Assembly (NCBI RefSeq): GCF_004197395.1
Contig: NZ_SELS01000029.1
Coordinates: forward strand, 1-64,000
Reading direction: 5' to 3'
DNA from: Paraburkholderia sp. UYCP14C
GTDB lineage: Bacteria > Pseudomonadota > Gammaproteobacteria > Burkholderiales > Burkholderiaceae
Length of the DNA: 64,000 nt
In this document: in pieces, positions 50,085 to 58,434 of the stretch
How the letters are laid out: every line of letters starts with the position of its first letter
Numbering within the stretch: position 1 is the first letter of the stretch
Translations under genes and position numbers: made by a program
Notes under the pieces: model-generated
Database searches by the model: none
What the model was told of the DNA's origin: nothing
The model's input: only the letters and a program-made list of their open reading frames with translations

Positions 50085-50239
50085 GCGTGTGCGTGCGGCG
50101 TTGTACTGGGCATTGCGCGCGGCGCGTCGAGCGCATGGCGTTCTCGCGACAATAGTCTGGACTGCTGGGGATATCGCACGTTGAACTTGCGCTACGGAGC
50201 TACGGATCCACCGAGCCACTGAACCAACACCCCGCCCAA
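50085..50239. other. Convergent intergenic stretch
   Basis: No gene is supported. The region lies between the garR terminator and the terminator of the leftward MFS gene. Confidence 0.5.
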
Positions 50240-50277
50240 CAAAAAAGAGGCGGCGCCCATTTCAGGCACCGCCTCTT
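50240..50277 (-). terminator. Intrinsic terminator after the hexuronate MFS gene
   Basis: The stem AAGAGGCGG (50245-50253) with CCGCCTCTT (50269-50277) is followed on the minus strand by TTTTTT. Confidence 0.85.
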
Positions 50278-50326
50278 CCCACTTCAACTGCCGGTCAAAC
50301 CCACCCGAGCCGACCCATAACGCGTT

Positions 50327-51625
50327 TTACTTCGCAGCCGCCGCATCCGGCGCCGCCCAGATCGGATCCGGCATCTTCTCCGAGCTCCTGGCCATCAGGC
50401 AGACCACGACCGCGGCAATCAGGTCGAACACCGCCAGCACGACGAACAGCGGGCTATAGCCGATCTGCGTGACGAGCACACCGAACAGCGCGGTGAACGC
50501 CGCGGCACCCAGATAGCCGGCCATGCCGCCCATACCCGTCGCGGTCGCGACTTCGTGTTTGCCGAACATATCCGACGTGATCGCGTACAGCGCGCCCGAC
50601 AGCGTCTGGTGCGCGAAGCCGCCGACGCACAGCAGCGCCACCGCCATGTACGGGCTCTCGACGAGACCGATACACGCCGGCCCGATCATGAACAGCGCAC
50701 CGACCACGAACACCATCTTCCGCGACGTGAACAGCGATACCTTCGCGTACTTGTGGAACAGCGGGCTCAGATAACCACCGAGCACGCAGCCGATATCGGC
50801 GGCGAGGAACGGCATCCACGCGAACATCGCGACTTCCTTCAGGTTCATGTGACGCTCGGTCATCATGTACAGCGGAATCCACGCGTTGAACGTTTGCCAG
50901 GCCGGTTCGGACAGAATTCGCGGAATACCGATCGCCCAGAAATCGCGGCTCACCAGCATCGCGCGCCAGCTGCGCTTCGGCGTGTTGATGTCGTCGTGAT
51001 GCTTCGCTTCCTGGCCGCTCAGAATGTAGTCGCGCTCGTCATTGCCGAGCAGCTTCTGGTTGCGCGGATGCTTGTAGATGAGCATCCACAGCACGCTCCA
51101 CACGATGCCCGCGACGCCGACGATCACGAACGCGAGTTGCCACTTGCCGTGAAACAGCGCCCACACGACGAGCGGCGGTGCCAGCAGCGCGCCGATCGAA
51201 GAGCCGATGTTGAACCAGCCGATCGCAACCGAACGCTCCTTCGCGGGGAACCATTCGCTCGTCGCCTTCACGCCGGCCGGAATACCGGCCGATTCGGCGA
51301 GACCGAGGATACCGCGGAACACCGCGAGGCTGCGCCAGCCCGTCGCCCATGCAGCCGCCGCACAAGCCACCGACCACGCCAGCGCGAACACCGCGAAGCC
51401 GATCTTGGTGCCGATCGTGTCTAGCACGAAACCGGCGACCGGCTGCATGAACGCATAGCAGAGCTGCCACGCCACGACCACGTGCGAGTACTGCTCGGTC
51501 GTGATGTTGAGCTCCTTCATCATCGTCGGTGCCGCGACCGACAACGTGTTGCGCGCCAGGTAGTTGATGATCAGGCCGGCCGCGACCAGCGCGACCATCC
51601 ACCAGCGAATACCCTTGATCTTCAT
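50327..51625 (-). CDS. MFS hexuronate transporter (ExuT-like)
   Basis: The 432-residue 12-TM member of the anion:cation symporter family shows GIRWWMVALVAAGLIINYLARNTLSVAAPTMMKELNIT at the N-terminus, VFRGILGLAESAGIPAGVKATSEWFPAKERSVAIGWFNIGSSIGALLAPPLV (motif B/C), and no signal peptide. ExuT-type proteins import D-galacturonate/D-glucuronate with H+. ATG 51625 is preferred since GAGGAG lies 8 bases upstream. It is co-transcribed with the second uronate-dehydrogenase homologue, whose stop lies 45 bases upstream of this start. Confidence 0.9.
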   Translation of the reverse strand: MKIKGIRWWMVALVAAGLIINYLARNTLSVAAPTMMKELNITTEQYSHVVVAWQLCYAFMQPVAGFVLDTIGTKIGFAVFALAWSVACAAAAWATGWRSLAVFRGILGLAESAGIPAGVKATSEWFPAKERSVAIGWFNIGSSIGALLAPPLVVWALFHGKWQLAFVIVGVAGIVWSVLWMLIYKHPRNQKLLGNDERDYILSGQEAKHHDDINTPKRSWRAMLVSRDFWAIGIPRILSEPAWQTFNAWIPLYMMTERHMNLKEVAMFAWMPFLAADIGCVLGGYLSPLFHKYAKVSLFTSRKMVFVVGALFMIGPACIGLVESPYMAVALLCVGGFAHQTLSGALYAITSDMFGKHEVATATGMGGMAGYLGAAAFTALFGVLVTQIGYSPLFVVLAVFDLIAAVVVCLMARSSEKMPDPIWAAPDAAAAK

Positions 51626-51670
51626 TGCCACTTCTCCTCGTGATGCATTGCCCGTCGAATCGACCGGGAC

Positions 51671-52465
51671 TTAAGCCTTGCGCGAATAGTCGATGCCGAC
51701 GAAGCTACCGCCCTGGTAGCGCTGGCACAGTTCATCGAGCGGATTCGGGCGCGACAGGATGTCTTCGGCGTAGTCCTCGGCGTTCTGCTTCGGCTCGTAG
51801 CCGAGACGCGCCGCGCCGCTGTTGTCCCACCAGCTGCGCGTATTGGCCGACACACCCCAGATGGTCAGGAAGCCGACGTCTTGCGCTTCGATGCAGCGAT
51901 CGAGGAAATGGAACAGGTCCTTGTGGCCGAACCAGGTGCTCAGGTGGCGCTGCTCGGTCGGACGCTCGAGGCAGCTGCCGATACGCACGCACACGCTCTC
52001 GATGCCGTGCTTGTCCCAGTACATGCGAGCGAGCGCTTCGCCCCACACCTTCGACAGGCCGTAGAAGCCGTCCGGGCGCAGTTCGCAGTCAAGGCTCAGA
52101 TGCTCGGTGACCGGATACATGCCGATCGCGTGGTTCGAGCTCGCGAACACGATGCGCTTCACGCCGTTGCGGCGCGCGCCTTCGTAGACTTCGACGAGGC
52201 CGCGCAGGTTGTTCTCGATGATCTCGGGCAGCGGACGCTCGACGCTCGTGCCGGCGAAGTGGATCAGCACGTCCACGCCATTCAGCAGACGGTCGACGAC
52301 CGCCGGATCGCGCAGGTCGCCGTTCATCACGTCTTCACCGTCGACGAGCGGCGTCAGCACCTTGGAGCCCGCGGCCGAGCGCAACGGCACGCCGCGCGCG
52401 ACGAATTCAGCACGTACCACGGAGCCGAGCTGGCCGCCGGCGCCACTCAGGGCAATCTTCTTCAT
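51671..52465 (-). CDS. Uronate dehydrogenase-like SDR, copy 2
   Basis: The 264-residue SDR has an N-terminal KKIALSGAGGQLGSVVR motif, FASSNHAIGMYPV and the catalytic YGLSK. It is similar in layout to the udh product at 40088-40939 but differs throughout, including a shorter N-terminus. It may accept a different uronate or anomer. ATG 52465 follows AAGGAA at normal spacing. It heads an operon with the ExuT-like transporter and has a strong operator copy upstream at 52570. Confidence 0.88.
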   Translation of the reverse strand: MKKIALSGAGGQLGSVVRAEFVARGVPLRSAAGSKVLTPLVDGEDVMNGDLRDPAVVDRLLNGVDVLIHFAGTSVERPLPEIIENNLRGLVEVYEGARRNGVKRIVFASSNHAIGMYPVTEHLSLDCELRPDGFYGLSKVWGEALARMYWDKHGIESVCVRIGSCLERPTEQRHLSTWFGHKDLFHFLDRCIEAQDVGFLTIWGVSANTRSWWDNSGAARLGYEPKQNAEDYAEDILSRPNPLDELCQRYQGGSFVGIDYSRKA

Positions 52466-52569
52466 AAAGGGGTTCCTTTTACTGCGCCGCGCGCGAGGTC
52501 TACAAAGGACAGACAGAGGGTTTGAGCGGCTGGCGGATCGCGCTGCGCGCGTCGCATAACACACTCAAG

Positions 52570-52587
52570 TTGTACGATAACGTACTA
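52570..52587 (+). promoter_or_regulatory. Hexuronate-regulon operator copy 8
   Basis: TTGTACGATAACGTACTA differs from the consensus at about three positions. It is located 105 bases upstream of the second uronate dehydrogenase. Confidence 0.8.
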
Positions 52588-52687
52588 TCGGCGATGAACA
52601 AGCGGATTTCAACTCCGCATTTACCCTTAAATTACCGCAGGCAAATTCCGTAGCCCTTTAAAAAACAACGAGATGCGAACGTCGAGT

Positions 52688-52705
52688 TCATGTGACATCG
52701 TATAA
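52688..52705 (-). promoter_or_regulatory. Hexuronate-regulon operator copy 9
   Basis: On the minus strand the site reads TTATACGATGTCACATGA. It matches TACGATG but has a changed right half, so it is a weaker copy in the same promoter region. Confidence 0.5.
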
Positions 52706-52823
52706 CTCAAGGCGGCTTTTTTTGTTCCGCGAGTGCTTCGCCTGACGCCGGGGGGTCCAACGCGAGCGGCGTGCATGTGCCGCCCGCGCCGTCAACAGAT
52801 CACATCATTACGTTACCGGGCGC

Positions 52824-53645
52824 TCAGGAGCCGATGAATTCGAGCAGGTCGGCATTGACCTTGTCGGCCTCGACCGTGCACATGCCGTGCTGGCCGCCCG
52901 GATAGACCTTCAGCGTCGCGTTCTTGACGATTTGCGCGGTGCGTCGGCCGGCTGCGTCGATCGGCACGATCTGGTCGTCGTCGCCGTGCAGCACCAGGGT
53001 CGGCACGTCGATCTTCTTCAGATCTTCGGTGTAGTCGACTTCGGAGAACTGCTTGATGCAGTCGTACAGCCCCTTGATCGAGCCGGCCATGCCTTGGCGC
53101 CAGAACGAATCGATCACGCCCTGCGACACCTTCGCGCCCTCCCGGTTGTAGCCGTAGAACGGCACGGCCAGATCCTTGAAGAACTGCGAGCGATCGTCGG
53201 CGACACCCTTGCGGATGCTGTCGAACACATCGATCGGCAGGCCGAGCGGATTGTCGGCAGTCTTCAGCATCAGCGGCGGCACCGCGCCGATCAGCACGGC
53301 CTTCGCGACCCGCCCCGTGCCATGCCGGCCGATGTAATGCGCGACTTCGCCGCCGCCCGTCGAATGGCCGACCAGCGTCGCGTCCTGCAGGTCGAGATGT
53401 TCGATCAGCGCGGCGAGGTCGTCGGCGTAGGTGTCCATCTCATTGCCGTCCCACGGCTGCTCCGAGCGGCCATGACCGCGCCGGTCGTGCGCGATCACGC
53501 GAAAGCCCTTGCTGCCGAGAAACAGCATCTGTGCATCCCACGCATCGGCGGTCAGCGGCCAGCCGTGGGAAAACACGACCGGGCGACCCTTGCCCCAGTC
53601 CTTGTAGAAAATCGAGGTACCGTCTTTCGTCCTGATCGTGCTCAT
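52824..53645 (-). CDS. Alpha/beta hydrolase, non-heme chloroperoxidase type
   Basis: The 273-residue protein has the alpha/beta hydrolase core with triad GHSTGGG (Ser), HGDDDQIVP (Asp) and GQHGMC (His), and the N-terminal oxyanion [11 protein letters not shown]. Arylesterase/cofactor-free chloroperoxidase members share the [11 protein letters not shown] start. It is cytoplasmic; no signal peptide is seen. It is not obviously linked to the uronate genes, although it follows them in the same direction. Confidence 0.92.
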   Translation of the reverse strand: MSTIRTKDGTSIFYKDWGKGRPVVFSHGWPLTADAWDAQMLFLGSKGFRVIAHDRRGHGRSEQPWDGNEMDTYADDLAALIEHLDLQDATLVGHSTGGGEVAHYIGRHGTGRVAKAVLIGAVPPLMLKTADNPLGLPIDVFDSIRKGVADDRSQFFKDLAVPFYGYNREGAKVSQGVIDSFWRQGMAGSIKGLYDCIKQFSEVDYTEDLKKIDVPTLVLHGDDDQIVPIDAAGRRTAQIVKNATLKVYPGGQHGMCTVEADKVNADLLEFIGS

Positions 53646-54394
53646 CTGCTGACTCCTTGTCGATGAAGTCTGCCGTCGCCGGCAGGTGGATGAAGCGGAA
53701 GCTGCTCACGAAGCATGCGCGCGACGCATGACAGAACGCCGTGCGAATTCGGCAATGAATAACGGCAACTACGGAAACAGCCGCAAATATCTGGGCAAGA
53801 CATGGCGTGGCGAAAACCGGCACAGCGGCGCGGCAATGGCATGGAGAGAAATGCCGCCGTGGAATTACACCGCCAATGACACCATCAATAACGCGGCAAA
53901 ACGGCTAACGCAAATGCAGCGAATACCAAACGAATCGCGAACGGCTAATGCGCGACGAATAATGAAGAGAAAAAGCTGAAACGGCCAGGCGGCAGCGTGC
54001 ATCGTAAAAGCAAAGAAATCGCCCGACTAGCGCGCGAACCGATGAAGTCGGTTTGGATGGATCGATTGTCGGCTGGCGACGGACGACGGCCCCCCATCCC
54101 TGCCGCGCAAGGCCGTGCGAAACGCCTTGTTGCAGCGCGGTCGATTGACGCAGCCCACGCCGCGACGCACGCAGGACCACGCCTCAGCTGCAAAAAGAAA
54201 CTTGATGCCCATCAACGGCTTGCCCGATCAATAGGCGTATTCCGTATAAAACAACGCGGTTTTTTGACGCACATCGCAGTGCAACACTTTTTGATTCGAT
54301 CCCCTACTCTTGCGCCATCTGCCCAGCGCAGTGCGCTCCGACATCGGTCGACGCGCGTAAGTCCGCTCACGCGGCCATCACGCACAACAGGATC
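53646..54394. other. Intergenic region with FNR box, 749 bp
   Basis: The low-GC region has no convincing gene; a 97-codon frame at 53686-53979 lacks coding bias. It contains the FNR/ANR-type site at 54203-54216, which governs the cio operon. Confidence 0.6.
54203..54216. promoter_or_regulatory. FNR/ANR box upstream of the bd-type oxidase operon
   Basis: TTGATGCCCATCAA is a perfect match to TTGAT-N4-ATCAA, the site of FNR/ANR-type oxygen regulators. A TATAAA -10-like element follows at 54246-54251, roughly 35 bases downstream. The operon starts at 54395. Confidence 0.85.
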
Positions 54395-55819
54395 ATGAAC
54401 TTCGCACTATCGGCATTCGATCTCGCGCGCATTCAATTCGCGTTCACCGTTTCTTTTCACATCGTCTTCCCCGCGCTCAGCATCGGTCTCGCCAGTTTCA
54501 TCGCCGTTCTCGAATGGCGTTGGCTAAAAACCGGCAAAGCCTACTACAAAGATCTTTGTCTGTTCTGGTCGAAGATCTTCGCAGTGGCCTTCGGCATGGG
54601 CGTCGTCTCCGGCGTCGTGATGAGCTATCAGTTCGGCACCAACTGGTCGGGCTTCTCGAGTTTCGCCGGGCCGATCACCGGCCCGCTGTTGATGTACGAG
54701 GTGATGACCGCGTTCTTTCTCGAAGCGGGCTTCCTCGGCATCATGCTGTTCGGCTGGCAGCGCGTGAGTCCGCGCGCGCACTTCGGTGCGACGCTGATGG
54801 TCGCGCTTGGCACGCTGATCTCGACCTTCTGGATTCTCGCTTCCAATAGCTGGATGCAGACGCCGCAGGGCTTCGAGGTCGTCGACGGTCATGTCGTGCC
54901 GCTCGACTGGTTCAAGATCATCTTCAATCCGTCGTTCCCGTACCGGCTCGCGCATATGGCGCTCGCCGCGTTCATCGTCGCGGGGCTGGTGGTCGCGGCG
55001 GTCGGCGCGTGGCATCTGCTGCGCGGACGGCGCGACCCCGCCGTCAAGAAGATGTTCTCGATGGCGCTGTGGCTGCTGTTGATTCTCACGCCGATCCAGG
55101 CATTCGTCGGCGATCAGCATGGCCTGAACACACGCGAATATCAGCCGGCGAAGATCGCGGCGATCGAAGGCTTGTGGGACACCGAAAAAGGCGGCACCGC
55201 GCTGAACCTGTTCGGCATCCCCGACATGAAGGCCGAAACCACGCGCTACGCGGTATCGGTGCCGCACCTCGGCAGCCTGATCCTCACGCATAGCTGGGAC
55301 GGCGAAATCCGCGGACTGAAGGAATTTCCGCCGCAGGACCGGCCGGATTCGACCGTCGTGTTCTGGAGCTTCCGCATCATGGCCGGACTCGGCGTGCTGA
55401 TGATCGCGATGTCGATCGCGGCCTGGGTCTTGCGCCGCCGTGGGCGCCTGTTCGAAGCGAAGTGGTTCCAGCGGCTGTGCGTCGCGATGGGGCCGAGCGG
55501 CTTCATCACGCTGCTGGCCGGCTGGGTCACCACCGAAGCGGGCCGTCAGCCGTGGGTCGTGTATGGCGTGATGCGCACCTCGCAGGCGGTGTCGCCGCTG
55601 ACCACGCAGCAGGTCGGTCTGTCGCTGATGACGTTCGTGGCCGTCTACTTCCTCGTGTTCGGCACCGGCATCTACTACATGCTGAAGCTGATGCGCTCGG
55701 GTCCGGCGCTTCCCGGCGGCAAGTCTCACGACACACCGCACGGCCTGCCGCAGCCGCTGCCCGCGCAGACCGCACGCCGCCCGCTGTCCGCCGCCGATCA
55801 GATGATCGACGCCGTCTAA
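54395..55819 (+). CDS. cioA: Cytochrome bd-type (cyanide-insensitive) quinol oxidase subunit I
   Basis: The 474-residue membrane protein is a CydA/CioA homologue. It shows the heme ligand in FTVSFHIVFPALSIGLASF (His), MSYQFGTNWSGFSSFAGPITGPLLMYEVMTAFFLEAGFLGIMLFGWQRVS and HMALAAF (His), and the quinol-site GDQHGLNTREYQPAKIAAIEG loop. The short Q-loop is the CIO/short type. It oxidises ubiquinol and reduces O2 to water. The perfect FNR box 180 bases upstream suggests microaerobic control. Confidence 0.95.
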   Translation: MNFALSAFDLARIQFAFTVSFHIVFPALSIGLASFIAVLEWRWLKTGKAYYKDLCLFWSKIFAVAFGMGVVSGVVMSYQFGTNWSGFSSFAGPITGPLLMYEVMTAFFLEAGFLGIMLFGWQRVSPRAHFGATLMVALGTLISTFWILASNSWMQTPQGFEVVDGHVVPLDWFKIIFNPSFPYRLAHMALAAFIVAGLVVAAVGAWHLLRGRRDPAVKKMFSMALWLLLILTPIQAFVGDQHGLNTREYQPAKIAAIEGLWDTEKGGTALNLFGIPDMKAETTRYAVSVPHLGSLILTHSWDGEIRGLKEFPPQDRPDSTVVFWSFRIMAGLGVLMIAMSIAAWVLRRRGRLFEAKWFQRLCVAMGPSGFITLLAGWVTTEAGRQPWVVYGVMRTSQAVSPLTTQQVGLSLMTFVAVYFLVFGTGIYYMLKLMRSGPALPGGKSHDTPHGLPQPLPAQTARRPLSAADQMIDAV

Positions 55820-55841
55820 CCCGCACTTCGAGAGCAAGAAA

Positions 55842-56846
55842 ATGGACGTAACCGTCGTATGGGCCGCGATCATCGCGCTGGGTCTTTTCATGTACGTCGT
55901 GCTGGACGGCTTCGACCTCGGCATCGGCATCGTCTTTCCGTTCTTCCCCGACGAAAAGGAACGCGACCTGATGATGAACACGGTCGCGCCGGTGTGGGAC
56001 GGCAACGAAACCTGGCTCGTGCTCGGCGGCGCCGCGCTGTTCGCGGTGTTTCCGGTCGTCTACTCGACCGTGCTGTCGGCGCTCTATCTGCCGCTCGTGT
56101 TCATGCTCGTGTGCCTGATCTTTCGCGGCGTGTCGTTCGAGATCCGCGCGAAGTCGCGCCGCACGAGACATTTGTGGGACCTCGCGTTCATCGGCGGCTC
56201 GGCGGGCGCCGCGTTCTTCCAGGGCATCGTGCTCGGCGCATTCCTGCAAGGCATTCCGGTCGCCGATGGCGCCTATGCCGGCGACGCGTTCGGCTGGCTC
56301 ACGCCGTTCAGCCTGCTGACGGGCCTCGGGCTCGTCGCGACCTACGCGCTGCTCGGCTGCTGCTGGCTGGTCGCGAAGACCGAGGGCGATCTGCAGCGAC
56401 GCCTGCATCGCGTGGTGTGGCCGCTGACGCTGGTGCTGCTCGGCTTCATCGCCCTCGTGAGCCTGTGGACCCCGCTGATGGATGCGGGCATCGCGCAACG
56501 CTGGTTCCATGACGGGATCTTCTACCGTCTGTTGCCGGTGCCGTTCCTCGTCGCGATCTGCGCGTTCTGCATGCATCGCGCGGTGCACGCGCGCCATCAC
56601 AACACGCCGTTCGTGCTGGCGCTGGCGCTCGTGCTGCTCGGTTATCTCGGGCTGCTCGTGAGCCTGTGGCCGTATGCGATTCCGTCGAGCATCACGCTAT
56701 GGGAAGCCGCAGCGCCGCGCACCAGCCAGACCTTCACGCTGGCCGGCGCGGCGGTGATCCTGCCGATCATCGTCGCCTATACGACGATGAGTTATTGGGT
56801 CTTTCGAGGCAAGGTGAGCCATGGCGACCAACATCACTATCACTGA
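55842..56846 (+). CDS. cioB: Cytochrome bd-type quinol oxidase subunit II
   Basis: The 334-residue eight-TM CydB/CioB homologue begins with VWAAIIALGLFMYVVLDGFDLGIGIVFPF and has the motif PVWDGNETWLVLGGAALFAVFPVVYSTVLSALYLPLVFMLVCLIFRGVSFEIR. It is required for heme assembly with CioA. The start lies 22 bases after the cioA stop; the 3' end overlaps the small gene by 26 bases. Confidence 0.95.
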   Translation: MDVTVVWAAIIALGLFMYVVLDGFDLGIGIVFPFFPDEKERDLMMNTVAPVWDGNETWLVLGGAALFAVFPVVYSTVLSALYLPLVFMLVCLIFRGVSFEIRAKSRRTRHLWDLAFIGGSAGAAFFQGIVLGAFLQGIPVADGAYAGDAFGWLTPFSLLTGLGLVATYALLGCCWLVAKTEGDLQRRLHRVVWPLTLVLLGFIALVSLWTPLMDAGIAQRWFHDGIFYRLLPVPFLVAICAFCMHRAVHARHHNTPFVLALALVLLGYLGLLVSLWPYAIPSSITLWEAAAPRTSQTFTLAGAAVILPIIVAYTTMSYWVFRGKVSHGDQHHYH

Positions 56847-57024
56847 GACGCCGCGCGCCCGCACAGCGGCGCCCGCTGCCGCTGCAACTGCGGCAAAGCG
56901 CAGCCGCACACTGCCGGGCTGGCTCTGGTTCATCGCGCTATGGTGCTTCGGCGTGGCCGCCGCAATGTCGCTCGGTTTCGCTTTCAAGCTTCTGATGAAT
57001 GCGACGCTGTTCGCGGTCAGATAG
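56821..57024 (+). CDS. Small bd-oxidase-associated membrane protein (DUF2474 type)
   Basis: The 67-residue protein has one TM helix (LPGWLWFIALWCFGVAAAMSLGFAFKLLMNA) after a Thr/Ala-rich N-terminus. DUF2474-like proteins of this layout follow cioAB genes and are thought to act as a CydX-like third subunit. It overlaps the end of cioB by 26 bases, so coupling is likely. Confidence 0.8.
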   Translation: MATNITITETPRARTAAPAAAATAAKRSRTLPGWLWFIALWCFGVAAAMSLGFAFKLLMNATLFAVR

Positions 57025-57539
57025 CGGCCCGCGAACCCGTGTCGATCTGGCATGCATAACCCCCCGGATCGCGCGGGAGCGCTTCAAAAAAGGCGCACGC
57101 GGCTCGTCTACGTAGCAAGCCGGAACCTATGCGCGGGAGACCTGCCTTAACATCACGAAGCGCATCGAACGATGCCGGCAGCCGGCCACGCGCGTCGCCG
57201 CTCAGCGAAGCGGCGCGCGGCACGGCAAAGGGAGCGGGACCCCGGCGGGTTGGAACGAGGCCGGATGCGGCGGTGAGTGCGACACTTCATGCGGCGAGAA
57301 CCGAGGCGACGATTTCGGCTTCGACCGCGGAGTCAAGAACAGCACGAATCGCGGCATCGAGGAACGGCAATCGGATCGGCTCGTCCGGGGTCCCGAGTAT
57401 CGACCAAGAAGCGCGGAAGACCGGCCATGATGCGTGTCATGAGTACCGCAGTTAATAACGCTGCAAGTGCGCACCCCGCTACGGCGAAATGTGCAACGGC
57501 GGCAGCCCTCAACGGACAGGCTCGACTCGCGGAGACATC
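57025..57539. other. Intergenic region, 515 bp
   Basis: No gene is supported between the cio operon and the NarL-type regulator. The short frames present have no domain. The RR promoter presumably lies toward the right end. Confidence 0.45.
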
Positions 57540-58319
57540 ATGAAGTTTCTTGTAGCCGACGACCATGAACTGATCCGGCAAGGCGTCAAAGGCATGCTGC
57601 GTGGCTTTGATCCCGACGCCCAGTTCGACGAAGCCGACAGCTGGGAAACCCTTGCCACCGCCGCGCGCCCCGACGCGAATCACGATCTGGCGATCGTCGA
57701 TCTGCATATGCCGGGCATGAGCGGCGCGACCTCCCTCGAATCGCTGCTGAAGGCGAATCCGGCGCTGCCGGTCGTGGTGCTGTCCGCGGAGGAATCGCCC
57801 GACGAGATGCGCGCGGTGCTCGCGGCCGGTGCGCTCGGCTTCGTGCCGAAGCGCCAGCCCGCCAGCGTGATGCTGAAGGCGATCGAACTGGTGCTGTCCG
57901 GCGGCGCTTATGTGCCGATGGAAGCGCTCAGTCTGCTTGGCTCGCGCGACACGCAGGCGGCCGGATGCGTGGCGGCCGACGCGGGTGGATCGGCAGGTGT
58001 GCCGGCCGCGAGCGCCGCCGCGCAAGCCGCCCGCGCGTCGGCTCCCGGCACCGTCGCACAGACCGAGCCGGTCACCCAGGTGCCGTCGCTGCAACCGCAC
58101 CAGCAGCATCTGCTGGAGAACCTGTCGCCGCGTCAGCAGGACATCATGCGGCTCGTGCATCGCGGCTGGACCAACAAGATGATCGCGCGTGAACTCGGCG
58201 TCGCCGAAGGCACGGTGAAAGTACATCTGTCGGTGATCTTCCGGGCGCTCGGTGTGCACAACCGGTCGACCGCGATCGCGGTGATCAATGGATGGCTGGA
58301 GGCGGGCAAGACGTTGTAG
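57540..58319 (+). CDS. NarL/LuxR-type response regulator
   Basis: The 259-residue protein has an N-terminal receiver (FLVADDHELIRQ, AIVDLHMPGMSG with the phospho-Asp, VVLSAEESPDE, FVPKRQPASV), a ~60-residue Ala/Pro-rich linker, and a C-terminal LuxR helix-turn-helix (LSPRQQDIMRLVHRGWTNKMIARELGVAEGTVKVHLSVIFRALGVHNRSTAI). It is convergent with the hybrid kinase at 58435-60342, which is its likely partner. ATG 57540 begins at MKFLVADD. Confidence 0.93.
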   Translation: MKFLVADDHELIRQGVKGMLRGFDPDAQFDEADSWETLATAARPDANHDLAIVDLHMPGMSGATSLESLLKANPALPVVVLSAEESPDEMRAVLAAGALGFVPKRQPASVMLKAIELVLSGGAYVPMEALSLLGSRDTQAAGCVAADAGGSAGVPAASAAAQAARASAPGTVAQTEPVTQVPSLQPHQQHLLENLSPRQQDIMRLVHRGWTNKMIARELGVAEGTVKVHLSVIFRALGVHNRSTAIAVINGWLEAGKTL

Positions 58320-58434
58320 CGCTTTCCCCGGCGCCGCGCCGACGCTTGTCGTCGCTTGTCGTCGTGCCGTTTCTTGCGGCTTCGGCCGGCGGCGGTCTGC
58401 ATCACCGCCGGCCAACCCCTCTCTGTTCCCGCCG

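Larger units (their letters stand above)
52466..52823. other. Regulatory region upstream of udh copy 2
   Basis: The 358 bp is AT-rich without a gene. It carries operator copies at 52570-52587 and 52688-52705 and a CCGCATTTACCCT element at 52615-52627. Confidence 0.6.

Noticed and set aside
53686-53979. 97-codon plus-strand frame upstream of cioA
   Set aside because: Low GC at third positions, no ribosome site and no recognisable domain; it sits in a non-coding regulatory region.
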